The notes beneath the pieces are model-generated. The model ran no database searches. It was not told the DNA's origin and saw nothing but the letters and a program-made list of their open reading frames with translations. The translations under genes were made by a program, and so were the position numbers. This document shows, in pieces, positions 6,088 through 13,676 of a DNA stretch of 33,838 bases. The stretch is from Christensenella sp. UBA1782. GTDB taxonomy: Bacteria > Bacillota > Clostridia > Christensenellales > DTU072. The stretch spans positions 1 to 33,838 of the forward strand of contig DCGI01000094.1 of assembly GCA_002315475.1 (NCBI GenBank). The letters run 5' to 3'. The first letter of the stretch is position 1, and each line of letters opens with the position of its first letter.

Positions 6088-8538
6088 TTAGTATTCACAA
6101 ACAGCGGTTAAGAGTGCCATAGCGGCGTCGGCAATAACGTAAGGATATTCGCCTTCGCTTTCGGTATTGAAGTTGACGGCTCCTTCCATGTTGATACCGT
6201 TCACGATACCTTGCATACCGATGCTATCGGTTCCGGCAACCAAAGCGACTTGCCCTTCGATGGATACATAGGTAGCACCTTGTGCATCAACCTTAGCGGC
6301 AACTTTTCCATGCAATCCGTCAAAGCCTTGTGCTTCAAAGTATACGCTGTCAATAACCTCTTCCAAACTGGTTCCGAGGATGTCTTCGACGAGCTTACGA
6401 GCGGCACCTTTGGGATCGAATATAAAGTTCAACCAATCCTTCAAAGCTTGCGTGTCGGTAATGCTTACGGTTTCCGTCAAGTCAATAGCACCTTCATTGA
6501 TGGAAGGAATCTCGACGAAGTTATCCAAATAAGCGAGGAGGCTGTCGTCTCCGCTGAATTGGATACCGGCGATATTGTTTTCGCTATCGGTAAATATAGC
6601 AGCCTCAAGAGCGGCTTTTCCTGCAGTATGTGCGGCTAAAAATTGTGCACCCAACGCCGTCCAAGATTCTTGAGCGATATCGATCTTCAAATAGGTATCG
6701 GCACAAGCACCGGTCGAACCGAATTCATAGTTTTTCAGCCAGTTGAGGATATCGTACAGTCCCGCATTTTCGTCGGGTTGAACGGTAGCGTCAAGCAACG
6801 TGATGATTTCGTTATAGATATACGCATAGATGGATTTTTCTCCGCCTTGTACGGCAGCGATGGCTCCTTCAATGGACACGGCGTTCTGAGCGGGATTCAA
6901 AATGCTGTCAACCAATCCGGTAACCGCATCGTTGATAAAGGCGTCTAACGCAAGTCCTTCCAATTCGTATTCTTGCTTATACTTGGTTTGCTTTCCGGTT
7001 ACCCCGAAGAGGTCAAAGATTCCGGTAAGGTCAACGTAAGCACCGGTTCCGTTGATATAGCCTTTGGCTACGCCGCTGTCACCACCGTCGGTGGTAGCGG
7101 TCAAATTGGCATATCCGTACAAGTTACCCGCCTTAGCGAAAGCATCGGAGAGGCAGATGTTAGCAACGAGGTCGGCTTTGACACCCTTGATACCGAGATC
7201 TACGCCGGTCTTGATTTGCAAATCCTTTTTAGCGAAAGCCGAAGTGTCAACGGGTACGTATTGATTCAAAGCAAACGTGGGTACACCGACTTCGAGTCCG
7301 AAAGCGAGATCCATGTTTTCCTTGTCCAAAGCGGAAAGGTCGAACTTGATACCGACGGACTTGATACTGCCTTCACTGGTAGCAACGTCGATTTTTAACA
7401 AAACGTTATCCTTGTTGGCAGTTTTGGATTGTTCTAAAATCTTATTCTTGATATAGCTCCAAGAAAGAACGGTTTTGTCCTTCAAAACAAACATATTTTC
7501 ATCCAAGTTGGAACGAACAAACGCAATACCTTCATCGAGTTTACCACCGATTTCATCGATGTCAATCGGAGTGGGTAAGGTCTTCAAGAGAGGAGTTACC
7601 AAATTAAGAACGGTCGCCAATGCACCGATATTCAAACCGATGGAAGTACCGCCGCCTTCGATTTCTCCGAAAGAAAGAATGGTATCAAGCGGTGCAGCGG
7701 AGTTGATAGGCTCCAAAACACCTGCCAACATTTCGGCAACCGAATCGAATTCGATCTCGATTCCGGAGAGTTTTGCCAAAGCAAGGTCAACGAGTGCCGA
7801 AACGGACGCATCCAAAGCACTGATATCCATATAGAAAGCGTCGGGATCTTTATCGTCGGTATTGATGAAGTTTACGGGATCTCTTACGAGAATTTTTCCG
7901 TTGCTGTAACCGAGAGAAACATAGCTTTTTTTGTTGAGTTGGAAATCTACCATGAAGGTGGAGTTCTTTTGATTTTTTCCGTCCAAACCTGCTTTAACGT
8001 CCAAAGCGACGTCGTTGGTGGCTCCCGCATTGGTAAAGAAAGCGCTCAAAATAACTTCGGCTCCCACTTTTCCGTCGGCTTCGATGCCGTTAATGACGTC
8101 TACCAAACCGGTAACGCCGTCCAAAATGGCGACGACCTTGTCAACTGCGGTCACTTCTTTCGTGTACGTTGCTTTCACCGAAGGTTGACTTTCTTTATTC
8201 TTTGCGGTATTGCTCGGAACGGCAACGACAACGATCGATTCGCCTTCTTCCAACGATACTTTGTACGCTTTTTCCTTACCGTCAATCGTACCGCTGTCTG
8301 CCTCTTGCCCTTCGGCATCGTAAATAACGTAGTTATACGAACCGGCACCGGCGACTTTTGCCCAAGTAGCTTCCCCATCCTTGTTGATAGAAACAACCGG
8401 CTTAGCTATTTCCTTTAGGGTTGTTGTGCTTGTGCCACTACCACCACCGTTACCCGAATTGCCGCAAGCAACAAGGGCGAGAACCATCGCAAAAATAACT
8501 AACATAAAAAGTACTTTTGTGATAACATTCTTTTTCAT
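6088..8538 (-). CDS. Large lipoprotein of unknown function
   Basis: This is an 816-residue exported lipoprotein that I do not recognise. The signal peptide ends in lipobox L22-V23-A24-C25, followed by a Gly/Ser/Thr linker (26-40). Residues about 45-125 look like a fibronectin-III-type beta domain (TWAKVAGAGSYNYVIYDAEG). The rest alternates amphipathic helices with beta-rich blocks of the type VDFQLNKKSYVSLGYSNGKILV, repeated as VAKGYINGTGAYVDLTGIFDLFG and AKVDAQGATYVSIEGQVALVA. Such curved-sheet plus helix blocks resemble LolA/LppX-like lipid-carrying half-barrels, but that is shape resemblance only. The start has GGAGG 7 nt upstream. The gene is monocistronic, with a promoter at 8589-8618 and a terminator at 6014-6049. 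Confidence 0.85.
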   Translation of the reverse strand: MKKNVITKVLFMLVIFAMVLALVACGNSGNGGGSGTSTTTLKEIAKPVVSINKDGEATWAKVAGAGSYNYVIYDAEGQEADSGTIDGKEKAYKVSLEEGESIVVVAVPSNTAKNKESQPSVKATYTKEVTAVDKVVAILDGVTGLVDVINGIEADGKVGAEVILSAFFTNAGATNDVALDVKAGLDGKNQKNSTFMVDFQLNKKSYVSLGYSNGKILVRDPVNFINTDDKDPDAFYMDISALDASVSALVDLALAKLSGIEIEFDSVAEMLAGVLEPINSAAPLDTILSFGEIEGGGTSIGLNIGALATVLNLVTPLLKTLPTPIDIDEIGGKLDEGIAFVRSNLDENMFVLKDKTVLSWSYIKNKILEQSKTANKDNVLLKIDVATSEGSIKSVGIKFDLSALDKENMDLAFGLEVGVPTFALNQYVPVDTSAFAKKDLQIKTGVDLGIKGVKADLVANICLSDAFAKAGNLYGYANLTATTDGGDSGVAKGYINGTGAYVDLTGIFDLFGVTGKQTKYKQEYELEGLALDAFINDAVTGLVDSILNPAQNAVSIEGAIAAVQGGEKSIYAYIYNEIITLLDATVQPDENAGLYDILNWLKNYEFGSTGACADTYLKIDIAQESWTALGAQFLAAHTAGKAALEAAIFTDSENNIAGIQFSGDDSLLAYLDNFVEIPSINEGAIDLTETVSITDTQALKDWLNFIFDPKGAARKLVEDILGTSLEEVIDSVYFEAQGFDGLHGKVAAKVDAQGATYVSIEGQVALVAGTDSIGMQGIVNGINMEGAVNFNTESEGEYPYVIADAAMALLTAVCEY

Positions 8539-8588
8539 AATTCCTCCAAATTTTTTTTATTTTTTTCCTACTGATATAGGTTAGTATA

Positions 8589-8618
8589 ATAATACCATGC
8601 TTCCCCCCGTTTTGTCAA
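8589..8618 (-). promoter_or_regulatory. Promoter of the large lipoprotein gene
   Basis: On the minus strand, TTGACA (8613-8618) is separated by 18 bp from TATTAT (8589-8594). The gene's ATG is about 50 nt downstream. A second TATTAT at 8586-8591 would give a 21-bp spacer and is less likely. Confidence 0.6.
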
Positions 8619-8726
8619 TACCGAATTTAGCAACAGACCGAATTTCCCTAATAATTCTTTCTTTTTTTTCATAGGGATTATCCCCGTCCCGTTAAAAGAC
8701 CTACCGAAGGGGATACAATTTGACCA

Positions 8727-8801
8727 AAACGTTTGGGAAAGAAGGGGAACGGGGGAGGAAACTCTTTTTCAAAAAGGTTTCCTCCCCCGCAAACTTTTCA
8801 C
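8727..8801. repeat. Palindromic intergenic repeat, family B, copy 2 (after cysK)
   Basis: A 13-bp stem (8750-8762 with 8777-8789) encloses CTTTTT (8764-8769) and AAAAAG (8771-8776). It has the same design and partly the same sequence as 5781-5858, including the AAACTTTT tail. It begins about 20 nt downstream of the cysK stop codon on the minus strand. No separate cysK terminator is visible, so this hairpin may protect or end that transcript. Confidence 0.7.
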
Positions 8802-8811
8802 AAAAAAACCG

Positions 8812-9744
8812 TTATTCTCCGTCGAACAGAGGTGTGGAAAAATATCTTTCGGCGGTATCGGGAAGAACGGTGATGACGCGTTTCCCTTTGCCGAGTTTTT
8901 TAGCAAGTTTCATGGCGGCGGCGACGTTGGTTCCGCTGGAAATTCCGCAAAGGATACCTTCTTTACGAGCAAGATCCCGTGACGTCTTGAGGGCTTCCTC
9001 GTCGGTAATGATACAGATTTCCGAATAGATAGCGCGGTTTAACGTATCGGGAATCAAACCGTCTCCGATACCCATTTGTAAATGGGTACCGATATTGCCA
9101 CCGGCAAGAATGGCGGCGTTTTCGGGTTCTACCGCCCAAATTTCGATATTGGGATACTGTGCTTTCAGCACTTCTCCGATACCGCTGATGGTTCCGCCCG
9201 TACCGATGCCCGAACAGAAACCGTCCAGTTCTCCTGCGACCTGTTCCATGATTTCCAAAGCGGTATGATGCTTATGCGCAAGCGGATTGGCGGGGTTTTC
9301 GAATTGTCTCGGTAAAAAGACTCTCTCGTCCTCTTGTGCCATTTTGCGAGAGAGTGCGATACACTCTTGAATACAATCTCCGATATTGCCGGCGTCGTGA
9401 ACAAGAACCACTTCGGCACCGTAGTGACGCATGAGTTTTCTTCTTTCTTCGCTGACGGAATCGGGCATGATGATGACCGTTTTATAGCCGCGCACCGCCG
9501 CAATCAAGGACAATCCGATGCCCTGATTCCCGCTGGTCGGCTCCACGATAATACTATCCTTATTTAATAAACCCCGTTCTTCGGCATCCAAAATCATATT
9601 ATAAGCGGTACGCGTTTTGATAGAACCACCTACGTTCAACCCTTCGAACTTTACTAAAATCTCGGCACCGTCGGGATCTCCCATACGATTCAACCGAATA
9701 ATCGGCGTATGACCGATTGCATCCAAAATGGAATTACAAACCAT
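8812..9744 (-). CDS. cysK: Cysteine synthase (O-acetylserine sulfhydrylase) family, PLP enzyme
   Basis: This 310-residue fold-type-II PLP enzyme would make cysteine from O-acetylserine and sulfide. I chose ATG 9744 over an in-frame TTG at 9768 because GGAG lies 9 nt upstream of it and the protein then begins MVCNSILDAIGHTP, as in the family. Landmarks are the PLP lysine K43 in GGSIKTRTA, the substrate loop EPTSGNQGIG, the phosphate-binding GTGGTISGIG, and GISSG near residue 265. Two positions differ from textbook CysK: KTR instead of KDR, and SGNQG instead of SGNTG. It may therefore be a paralogue with altered substrate. It is monocistronic, with a promoter at 9797-9825 and a palindrome in the leader. 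No serine acetyltransferase gene is nearby. Confidence 0.85.
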   Translation of the reverse strand: MVCNSILDAIGHTPIIRLNRMGDPDGAEILVKFEGLNVGGSIKTRTAYNMILDAEERGLLNKDSIIVEPTSGNQGIGLSLIAAVRGYKTVIIMPDSVSEERRKLMRHYGAEVVLVHDAGNIGDCIQECIALSRKMAQEDERVFLPRQFENPANPLAHKHHTALEIMEQVAGELDGFCSGIGTGGTISGIGEVLKAQYPNIEIWAVEPENAAILAGGNIGTHLQMGIGDGLIPDTLNRAIYSEICIITDEEALKTSRDLARKEGILCGISSGTNVAAAMKLAKKLGKGKRVITVLPDTAERYFSTPLFDGE

Positions 9745-9760
9745 TTTCTTCTTCTCCGTT

Positions 9761-9779
9761 ATTATCAATATATGATAAT
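9761..9779. promoter_or_regulatory. AT-rich inverted repeat in the cysK leader
   Basis: ATTATCA (9761-9767) and TGATAAT (9773-9779) form perfect 7-bp arms around ATATA. The repeat lies between the -10 and the ribosome site of cysK, where a repressor operator or small hairpin could act. The regulator is unknown. Confidence 0.35.
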
Positions 9780-9796
9780 CATTTTTTATCGTGTAG

Positions 9797-9825
9797 ATTA
9801 TACTTTATTTTTTCCCTTTTGACAA
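9797..9825 (-). promoter_or_regulatory. cysK promoter
   Basis: On the minus strand, TTGTCA (9820-9825) is separated by 17 bp from TATAAT (9797-9802). The leader to ATG 9744 is about 46 nt. Confidence 0.75.
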
Positions 9826-9827
9826 GG

Positions 9828-9854
9828 AAAAGCCGATAGGTTTTCCCTATCGGC
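9828..9854 (-). terminator. Terminator of the acyltransferase gene
   Basis: A 9-bp stem (9832-9840 with 9846-9854) is followed on the minus strand by TTTTCC. It lies 28 bp beyond the acyltransferase stop codon and overlaps the -35 region of cysK only marginally, so the two genes are separately transcribed. Confidence 0.8.
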
Positions 9855-9882
9855 GAATAAAACGTCTTCGTTCGGTACGGCT

Positions 9883-10629
9883 TTATCCGTAAATGACGGG
9901 TTCATGCTCGGGCAATCCGTCCCCCAATTCGGCGATTTTGTCTTCTATGTAGTGACAAATTTTATCCGCTTGCGTATCCATTCCTTCGTCGGGATTGTAT
10001 CGAATCGGCTCGCCGATGACGAAAGTACGGAGTTTTTCGGCACAGTATACGGGATAGAACGCCATACGCTTTCCCGTTTCCTTATAATACCGCTCGGCGA
10101 CGCGCGGAAAACCGTGATTGAACTGATATACGTACCGATTCACTCGGTTTTCCGTCCGTTCGGGGAAAATCACCTGCGTGCGACCTTCTTCCCACGTTGC
10201 TATCGACTTTGTAAACGTCATCGTATCGACTTTTTCCGATTTATGAAATACCGGAATGGGGTTGAACGCCCGAAAAGTAAAGATAATAATCGGCATCAGG
10301 CACCACGCAAGCGGGTATAACAAAAACTTCGGTTTCCTGTCTTTCAAAACCTTGTACTTCAAATGGTGCCAACAAGTGTCAAAATATAAAAAATAATAAT
10401 TAGCCCACAACCGCGCCCCTAATTCCTTATTTAAGATAAAGTAGGACGGCGCGTAAATTTTGGTGTGATTGCATACCAAAAACAACGGCTCGTCTACCGG
10501 CTTTTCCGTCTTCCAAATCAACTCGTTTTTCGGGAAGAAAATCTTAAGGATGCCCGTAAGCATCTTAAAAAAAACGTGCGGACGCCGATAGGTGTCATAT
10601 TCTTTCACCGGACTGTAATACTTTTTCAT
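9883..10629 (-). CDS. Lysophospholipid acyltransferase-like protein (PlsC superfamily, divergent)
   Basis: This is a 248-residue protein with the layout of glycerolipid acyltransferases, which move an acyl chain to a lysophospholipid or related alcohol at the membrane. CNHTKIYAPSYF matches block I, but the usual HX4D aspartate is Ala (H55, A60). FPERTEN replaces FPEGTR (block III), and FYPVY resembles block IV. A hydrophobic helix lies at about 105-125 (LLYPLAWCLMPIIIFTF). I chose ATG 10629 rather than the in-frame ATG at 10647 because a TGC-TATAAT extended -10 ends exactly 6 nt before 10629 and overlaps the upstream extension. The transcript would then be leaderless; no Shine-Dalgarno is present. 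The gene is monocistronic, with its terminator at 9828-9854. Substrate unknown. Confidence 0.75.
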   Translation of the reverse strand: MKKYYSPVKEYDTYRRPHVFFKMLTGILKIFFPKNELIWKTEKPVDEPLFLVCNHTKIYAPSYFILNKELGARLWANYYFLYFDTCWHHLKYKVLKDRKPKFLLYPLAWCLMPIIIFTFRAFNPIPVFHKSEKVDTMTFTKSIATWEEGRTQVIFPERTENRVNRYVYQFNHGFPRVAERYYKETGKRMAFYPVYCAEKLRTFVIGEPIRYNPDEGMDTQADKICHYIEDKIAELGDGLPEHEPVIYG

Positions 10630-10635
10630 AGCTTT

Positions 10636-10644
10636 ATTATAGCA
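10636..10644 (-). promoter_or_regulatory. Extended -10 of the acyltransferase gene (leaderless type)
   Basis: On the minus strand, TGC-TATAAT (10644-10636) is followed by 6 nt and then the ATG at 10629. No convincing -35 lies 16-18 bp upstream. The same arrangement precedes recX. Confidence 0.6.
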
Positions 10645-10689
10645 CATATTCTAAAAATAGCCTTTTTAACGTGTCCCATACACTGAAAA

Positions 10690-10711
10690 AGGCACTCGAG
10701 AGGAGTGCCTT
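10690..10711 (-). terminator. Terminator of the sugar operon
   Basis: AAGGCACTC and GAGTGCCTT form a 9-bp stem around GAGAG or its complement. On the minus strand the stem ends in a five-T run. It lies about 95 nt after the last operon stop codon, just past the structured element at 10717-10801. Confidence 0.85.
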
Positions 10712-10716
10712 CCTTT

Positions 10717-10801
10717 GGCGTCGACACTTCATCGGAACAATTTTTGTCGCATAAAGGCAAAGCCGACTGCAACAAAAATCCGATGAACAACCGGTGTCGC
10801 C
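10717..10801 (-). repeat. Structured 3' element, copy 2 (after sugar-operon stop)
   Basis: This is the second copy of the element at 110-195, with the same stems: GACAC 10723-10727 with GTGTC 10794-10798, TTCATCGG 10728-10735 with CCGATGAA 10780-10787, and TTTTTGTCGCA 10741-10751 with TGCAACAAAAA 10768-10778 (one mismatch). The 16-nt loop is identical to that of copy 1. It starts 4 nt after the minus-strand stop codon at 10806-10808 and is followed 5 nt later by the operon terminator. Confidence 0.8.
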
Positions 10802-10805
10802 CCGT

Positions 10806-11771
10806 TTATGCCCACGACATTGTTCCCGGTTTCGGGTTTTGAATCATAATGCCCTGCAAATATTTTACGGCTTTTTCCAAACCTTCCGCAGGCGTCATGA
10901 TACTGTCTTCGTGTTCGATACTGACGGGACCGTTATATCCGACAAGGTTCAGCATACTGAAAATATCCTTCCAAACGGTATCGGAACTACCGAAACCGAC
11001 GGTACGGAACACCCACGAACGATTGATTTCGTCCGAATAGTGACGGGTGTCAAGTACGCCGTTTTTGGCGGTATTGGCTTTATCGATGCGGGTATCTTTG
11101 GCGTGAAAATGGTACACCGCTTTCCCTAAATACCGAATGGCTTCGGGTACGTCGATACCCTGCCAAATCAAGTGAGAGGGATCTACGTTGGCACCGATCA
11201 TATCGCCGACCGCTTCCCGCAGTTTCAAACAAGTCATCGGGTTATACACGCAAAAACCGGGGTGCATTTCCAAAGCGATTTTTTTCACGCCGCACTTTTT
11301 CGCAAAAGCGGTGGCGTCCTTCCAGTACGCAACCAATTTCTTCCATTGGTAATCGAGGATTTCCAAAAAGTCCTCCGGCCAAGGGCAAGTAACCCAATTC
11401 GGGTGTTTGGCTTCGTCGCTGTCGCCCGGACAACCCGAGAACGTGATGACGGTTTCCACCCCCAACTTACCCGCCAAAATGCAGGTCGCTTCAAAGTCTT
11501 CTTGAAAGCCTTTTGCGATTTCTCGATTGGGGTGCAATGCGTTTCCGTGCGTGGACAAAGCGCAGATTTCCATATCGTATTTTTGGAAAAGCCCCTTCAA
11601 CTCGGCTATTTTCTTATCGTCGTTACAGATGGCTTTGGCGTTGACGTGCGCGGTACCGGGGAAACCGCCGCAACCGACTTCCATCGCGTTGACGCCTAAG
11701 GATTTCAAATAAACGACGGCTTCTTCTAAAGTCTTATCATACAAAATCGGATTAAAGACGGCAAGTTTCAT
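10806..11771 (-). CDS. Sugar phosphate isomerase/epimerase family TIM-barrel protein
   Basis: This 321-residue protein belongs to the xylose isomerase-like/AP-endonuclease-2 TIM-barrel superfamily (relatives include IolE, IolI and D-tagatose 3-epimerases). Likely metal ligands are visible at strand ends: E in IALEMHPG, D and H in NVDPSHL, H in YHFHAKD, and E in VSIEHED. It is the last gene of a four-gene operon, starting 1 nt after the ThuA-like gene's stop codon with AGGAGG-type sequence upstream. With two dehydrogenases and ThuA beside it, a role in isomerising, epimerising or beta-eliminating a keto sugar is likely (inference). The stop codon is followed directly by the structured element at 10717-10801. 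The exact substrate cannot be read from the sequence. Confidence 0.85.
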   Translation of the reverse strand: MKLAVFNPILYDKTLEEAVVYLKSLGVNAMEVGCGGFPGTAHVNAKAICNDDKKIAELKGLFQKYDMEICALSTHGNALHPNREIAKGFQEDFEATCILAGKLGVETVITFSGCPGDSDEAKHPNWVTCPWPEDFLEILDYQWKKLVAYWKDATAFAKKCGVKKIALEMHPGFCVYNPMTCLKLREAVGDMIGANVDPSHLIWQGIDVPEAIRYLGKAVYHFHAKDTRIDKANTAKNGVLDTRHYSDEINRSWVFRTVGFGSSDTVWKDIFSMLNLVGYNGPVSIEHEDSIMTPAEGLEKAVKYLQGIMIQNPKPGTMSWA

Positions 11772-11772
11772 C

Positions 11773-12567
11773 TTAGTCTTCCTCCTTTCCTTGTTTTACT
11801 TTGCCCGAAAAATGAATCAACGGAATACTCTCGCAAGGATGCACGTTCGGAGCGTCTTTATAGGTTTTGTTGACGATGGCGATTTTATCTTCCTGCCGAG
11901 CGCACCAATAAGCGGCATTTTTCAAAATGATACGGATATTGGGGTTTTTGTAGTTCGGGAAAGTTTCATGTCCCGGTTGGAAATAGAAAATTCTGCCCTT
12001 TTCTCTCGTAAAGGTCACGCCGCTGCGGAACACTTCGCCGCCTTGAAACCAACCGACAAAAACCACTTCGTCGGGCGTAGGAATGTTAAAATGTTCACCG
12101 TACATTTCTTCGTGCGGGATGCGGAAACCCTGTTCCACGCCCTGTGCAATGGGATGTTTGGGCGAAACCGTCCAAACACGTTCCGCTTCGCCCACCTCTC
12201 TCCACGTGAGGGAGCAAGGCGTACCGAGAAGTTTTTTAATGACTTTCGAGAAGTGTGCCGAGTGCAGGAAAATGATTCCCATGCCTTTGTGTACCCTCTT
12301 GACGACGGCATCCACCACTTCGTCGGGTACTTTATCGTGATCGCAGTGTCCCCACCAATACAAAACGTCGACGTCTCGGAGTTTATCGTAGGTGATGTCG
12401 TTTGCGGTGTGGTTCAAGAGGTCGGGCAGCGTGGACAAAAACGCCACTTCCACGTCGCTTCCGTCAAAAACGGAGGCGATTTCTTTATGCAGTCCCTCTT
12501 TGTAGGCTCTCTTGCCGATAGGCGATAATTGATTCTTCGTATATTCGTTATAAATAACTATTTTCAT
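11773..12567 (-). CDS. ThuA-like domain protein (trehalose-utilisation type)
   Basis: This 264-residue protein has a ThuA fold, related to class-I glutamine amidotransferases. Visible features are the N-terminal strand MKIVIYNEY, DVLYWWGH (about residue 70), GIIFLHSAHFSKV where amidotransferases carry the nucleophile elbow but with His/Ser rather than Cys, and GRIFYFQPGHETFPNY (about 205-220), the conserved PGHE signature of the family. In rhizobia, ThuA and the Gfo/Idh/MocA-type ThuB act together on trehalose and related disaccharides through 3-keto intermediates; here two such dehydrogenases precede it. The gene follows the upstream dehydrogenase by 8 nt and precedes the TIM-barrel gene by 1 nt, so translational coupling is likely. 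A ribosome site (AAGGAG) is visible before ATG 12567. Confidence 0.87.
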   Translation of the reverse strand: MKIVIYNEYTKNQLSPIGKRAYKEGLHKEIASVFDGSDVEVAFLSTLPDLLNHTANDITYDKLRDVDVLYWWGHCDHDKVPDEVVDAVVKRVHKGMGIIFLHSAHFSKVIKKLLGTPCSLTWREVGEAERVWTVSPKHPIAQGVEQGFRIPHEEMYGEHFNIPTPDEVVFVGWFQGGEVFRSGVTFTREKGRIFYFQPGHETFPNYKNPNIRIILKNAAYWCARQEDKIAIVNKTYKDAPNVHPCESIPLIHFSGKVKQGKEED

Positions 12568-12575
12568 AATACTCC

Positions 12576-13649
12576 TTACAGTTGTACTTCTTTTCCGGTT
12601 TTTGCCGATTCATAAATGGCGCAGAGGATCTTAATCATGTCGATACCCTGATCGATGACGTAATCGGGTTTTGCCCCTTCGGTCACGACGTCCAAAAAGT
12701 GACGTAGATTTCCGCCATGTCCGTCTACACTGGAAACCAACTGTTTTCCTCTAAACAGCAAGTCCTTTATTTTGCAATTCTTCTTGCCGTCATAGAGGGT
12801 GAAGGTTCCTCTTTCCCATTTGGCACCTTTTTTCGTCCCACGCAATTCCACAAAACGGGTTTCTCTTTCGATATTGGAAGCCCAACTGAATTCGATTTGC
12901 AAAGACGCACCGTTTTCAAACTTAATGAATCCCGTCGCAAGGTCTTCTACGTCAAAGGTTCCGCCTTCCACCTTCTCGCCGAAATTGGCGTGGACGCTGT
13001 CGCTTTCTTCTTCGTCGTTAGCAAACTTACAATAAGTCGAACCGACGACCGAAACGGGTTTCGGATTGCCCATCATGTATAAAGCAAGGTCGATCATGTG
13101 GACGCCCAAGTCGATAAGAGGCCCGCCACCGGATTGCGCTTTGGTGGTAAACCAACCGCCCTTTCCGGGAATACCTCTTTTCCGAATCCAACCGCAACGA
13201 CCGGTATAGATCTCACCGAATTCGCCGTCGGCAATCATCTTTTTCAACATTTGCGAGCTGCCCAAATGTCTGTTGTTCCGCATGACCATCAAGACTTTTC
13301 CGCTTCTTTCCTGCGCTTCCTTCATGCGGATAGCCGCTTCCACGTCCACCGCATCGGGCTTTTCGCAGAAAGTGTGGCAACCGTTATCGAGGGCATAACA
13401 AGCGATCGGAGAGTGCATATAGTTCGGCGTGCAGATATCCACGATATCCAAATGCTCGGTATCTATCATTTCTTTATAATCGGTATATGTGTTAATGCTC
13501 GGGAATTCCAGTTTTGCTTTCTTTAACTTTTCGGGGTTTATGTCGCAAACGGCAACGATCTGCGCCTTCGTTGTGGTTTTCCACGTTCCTTTATGGGCAC
13601 CGTTAAAAATTCCGCCGAATCCCACGACGCCTACTCGTAATTTTTCCAT
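12576..13649 (-). CDS. Gfo/Idh/MocA family NAD(P)-dependent sugar dehydrogenase (second in operon)
   Basis: This 357-residue oxidoreductase has an N-terminal Rossmann fold (RVGVVGFGGIFNGAH, residues about 5-19), an acidic NAD-binding position (AVCDINPEK), CEKPDAVD (about 94-101; the conserved EKP lysine) and the C-terminal substrate domain motif PLIDLGVHMIDLALYMMG with its active-site Asp/His. The family oxidises or reduces sugars and glycosides, often at C3. The start is supported by AAAGGAG a few bases upstream of the ATG. It lies 27 bp after the first dehydrogenase and 8 bp before the ThuA-like gene. The two dehydrogenases are clearly divergent in sequence, so this does not look like a recent duplication. 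Confidence 0.9.
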   Translation of the reverse strand: MEKLRVGVVGFGGIFNGAHKGTWKTTTKAQIVAVCDINPEKLKKAKLEFPSINTYTDYKEMIDTEHLDIVDICTPNYMHSPIACYALDNGCHTFCEKPDAVDVEAAIRMKEAQERSGKVLMVMRNNRHLGSSQMLKKMIADGEFGEIYTGRCGWIRKRGIPGKGGWFTTKAQSGGGPLIDLGVHMIDLALYMMGNPKPVSVVGSTYCKFANDEEESDSVHANFGEKVEGGTFDVEDLATGFIKFENGASLQIEFSWASNIERETRFVELRGTKKGAKWERGTFTLYDGKKNCKIKDLLFRGKQLVSSVDGHGGNLRHFLDVVTEGAKPDYVIDQGIDMIKILCAIYESAKTGKEVQL

Positions 13650-13676
13650 GTTTTTATCTCCTTTTATTCTTTTTTG

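Noticed and set aside
9745..9768. TTG start adding eight residues to cysteine synthase
   Set aside because: The GGAG ribosome site lies inside this extension at the right distance from ATG 9744, and family members start at the latter position.
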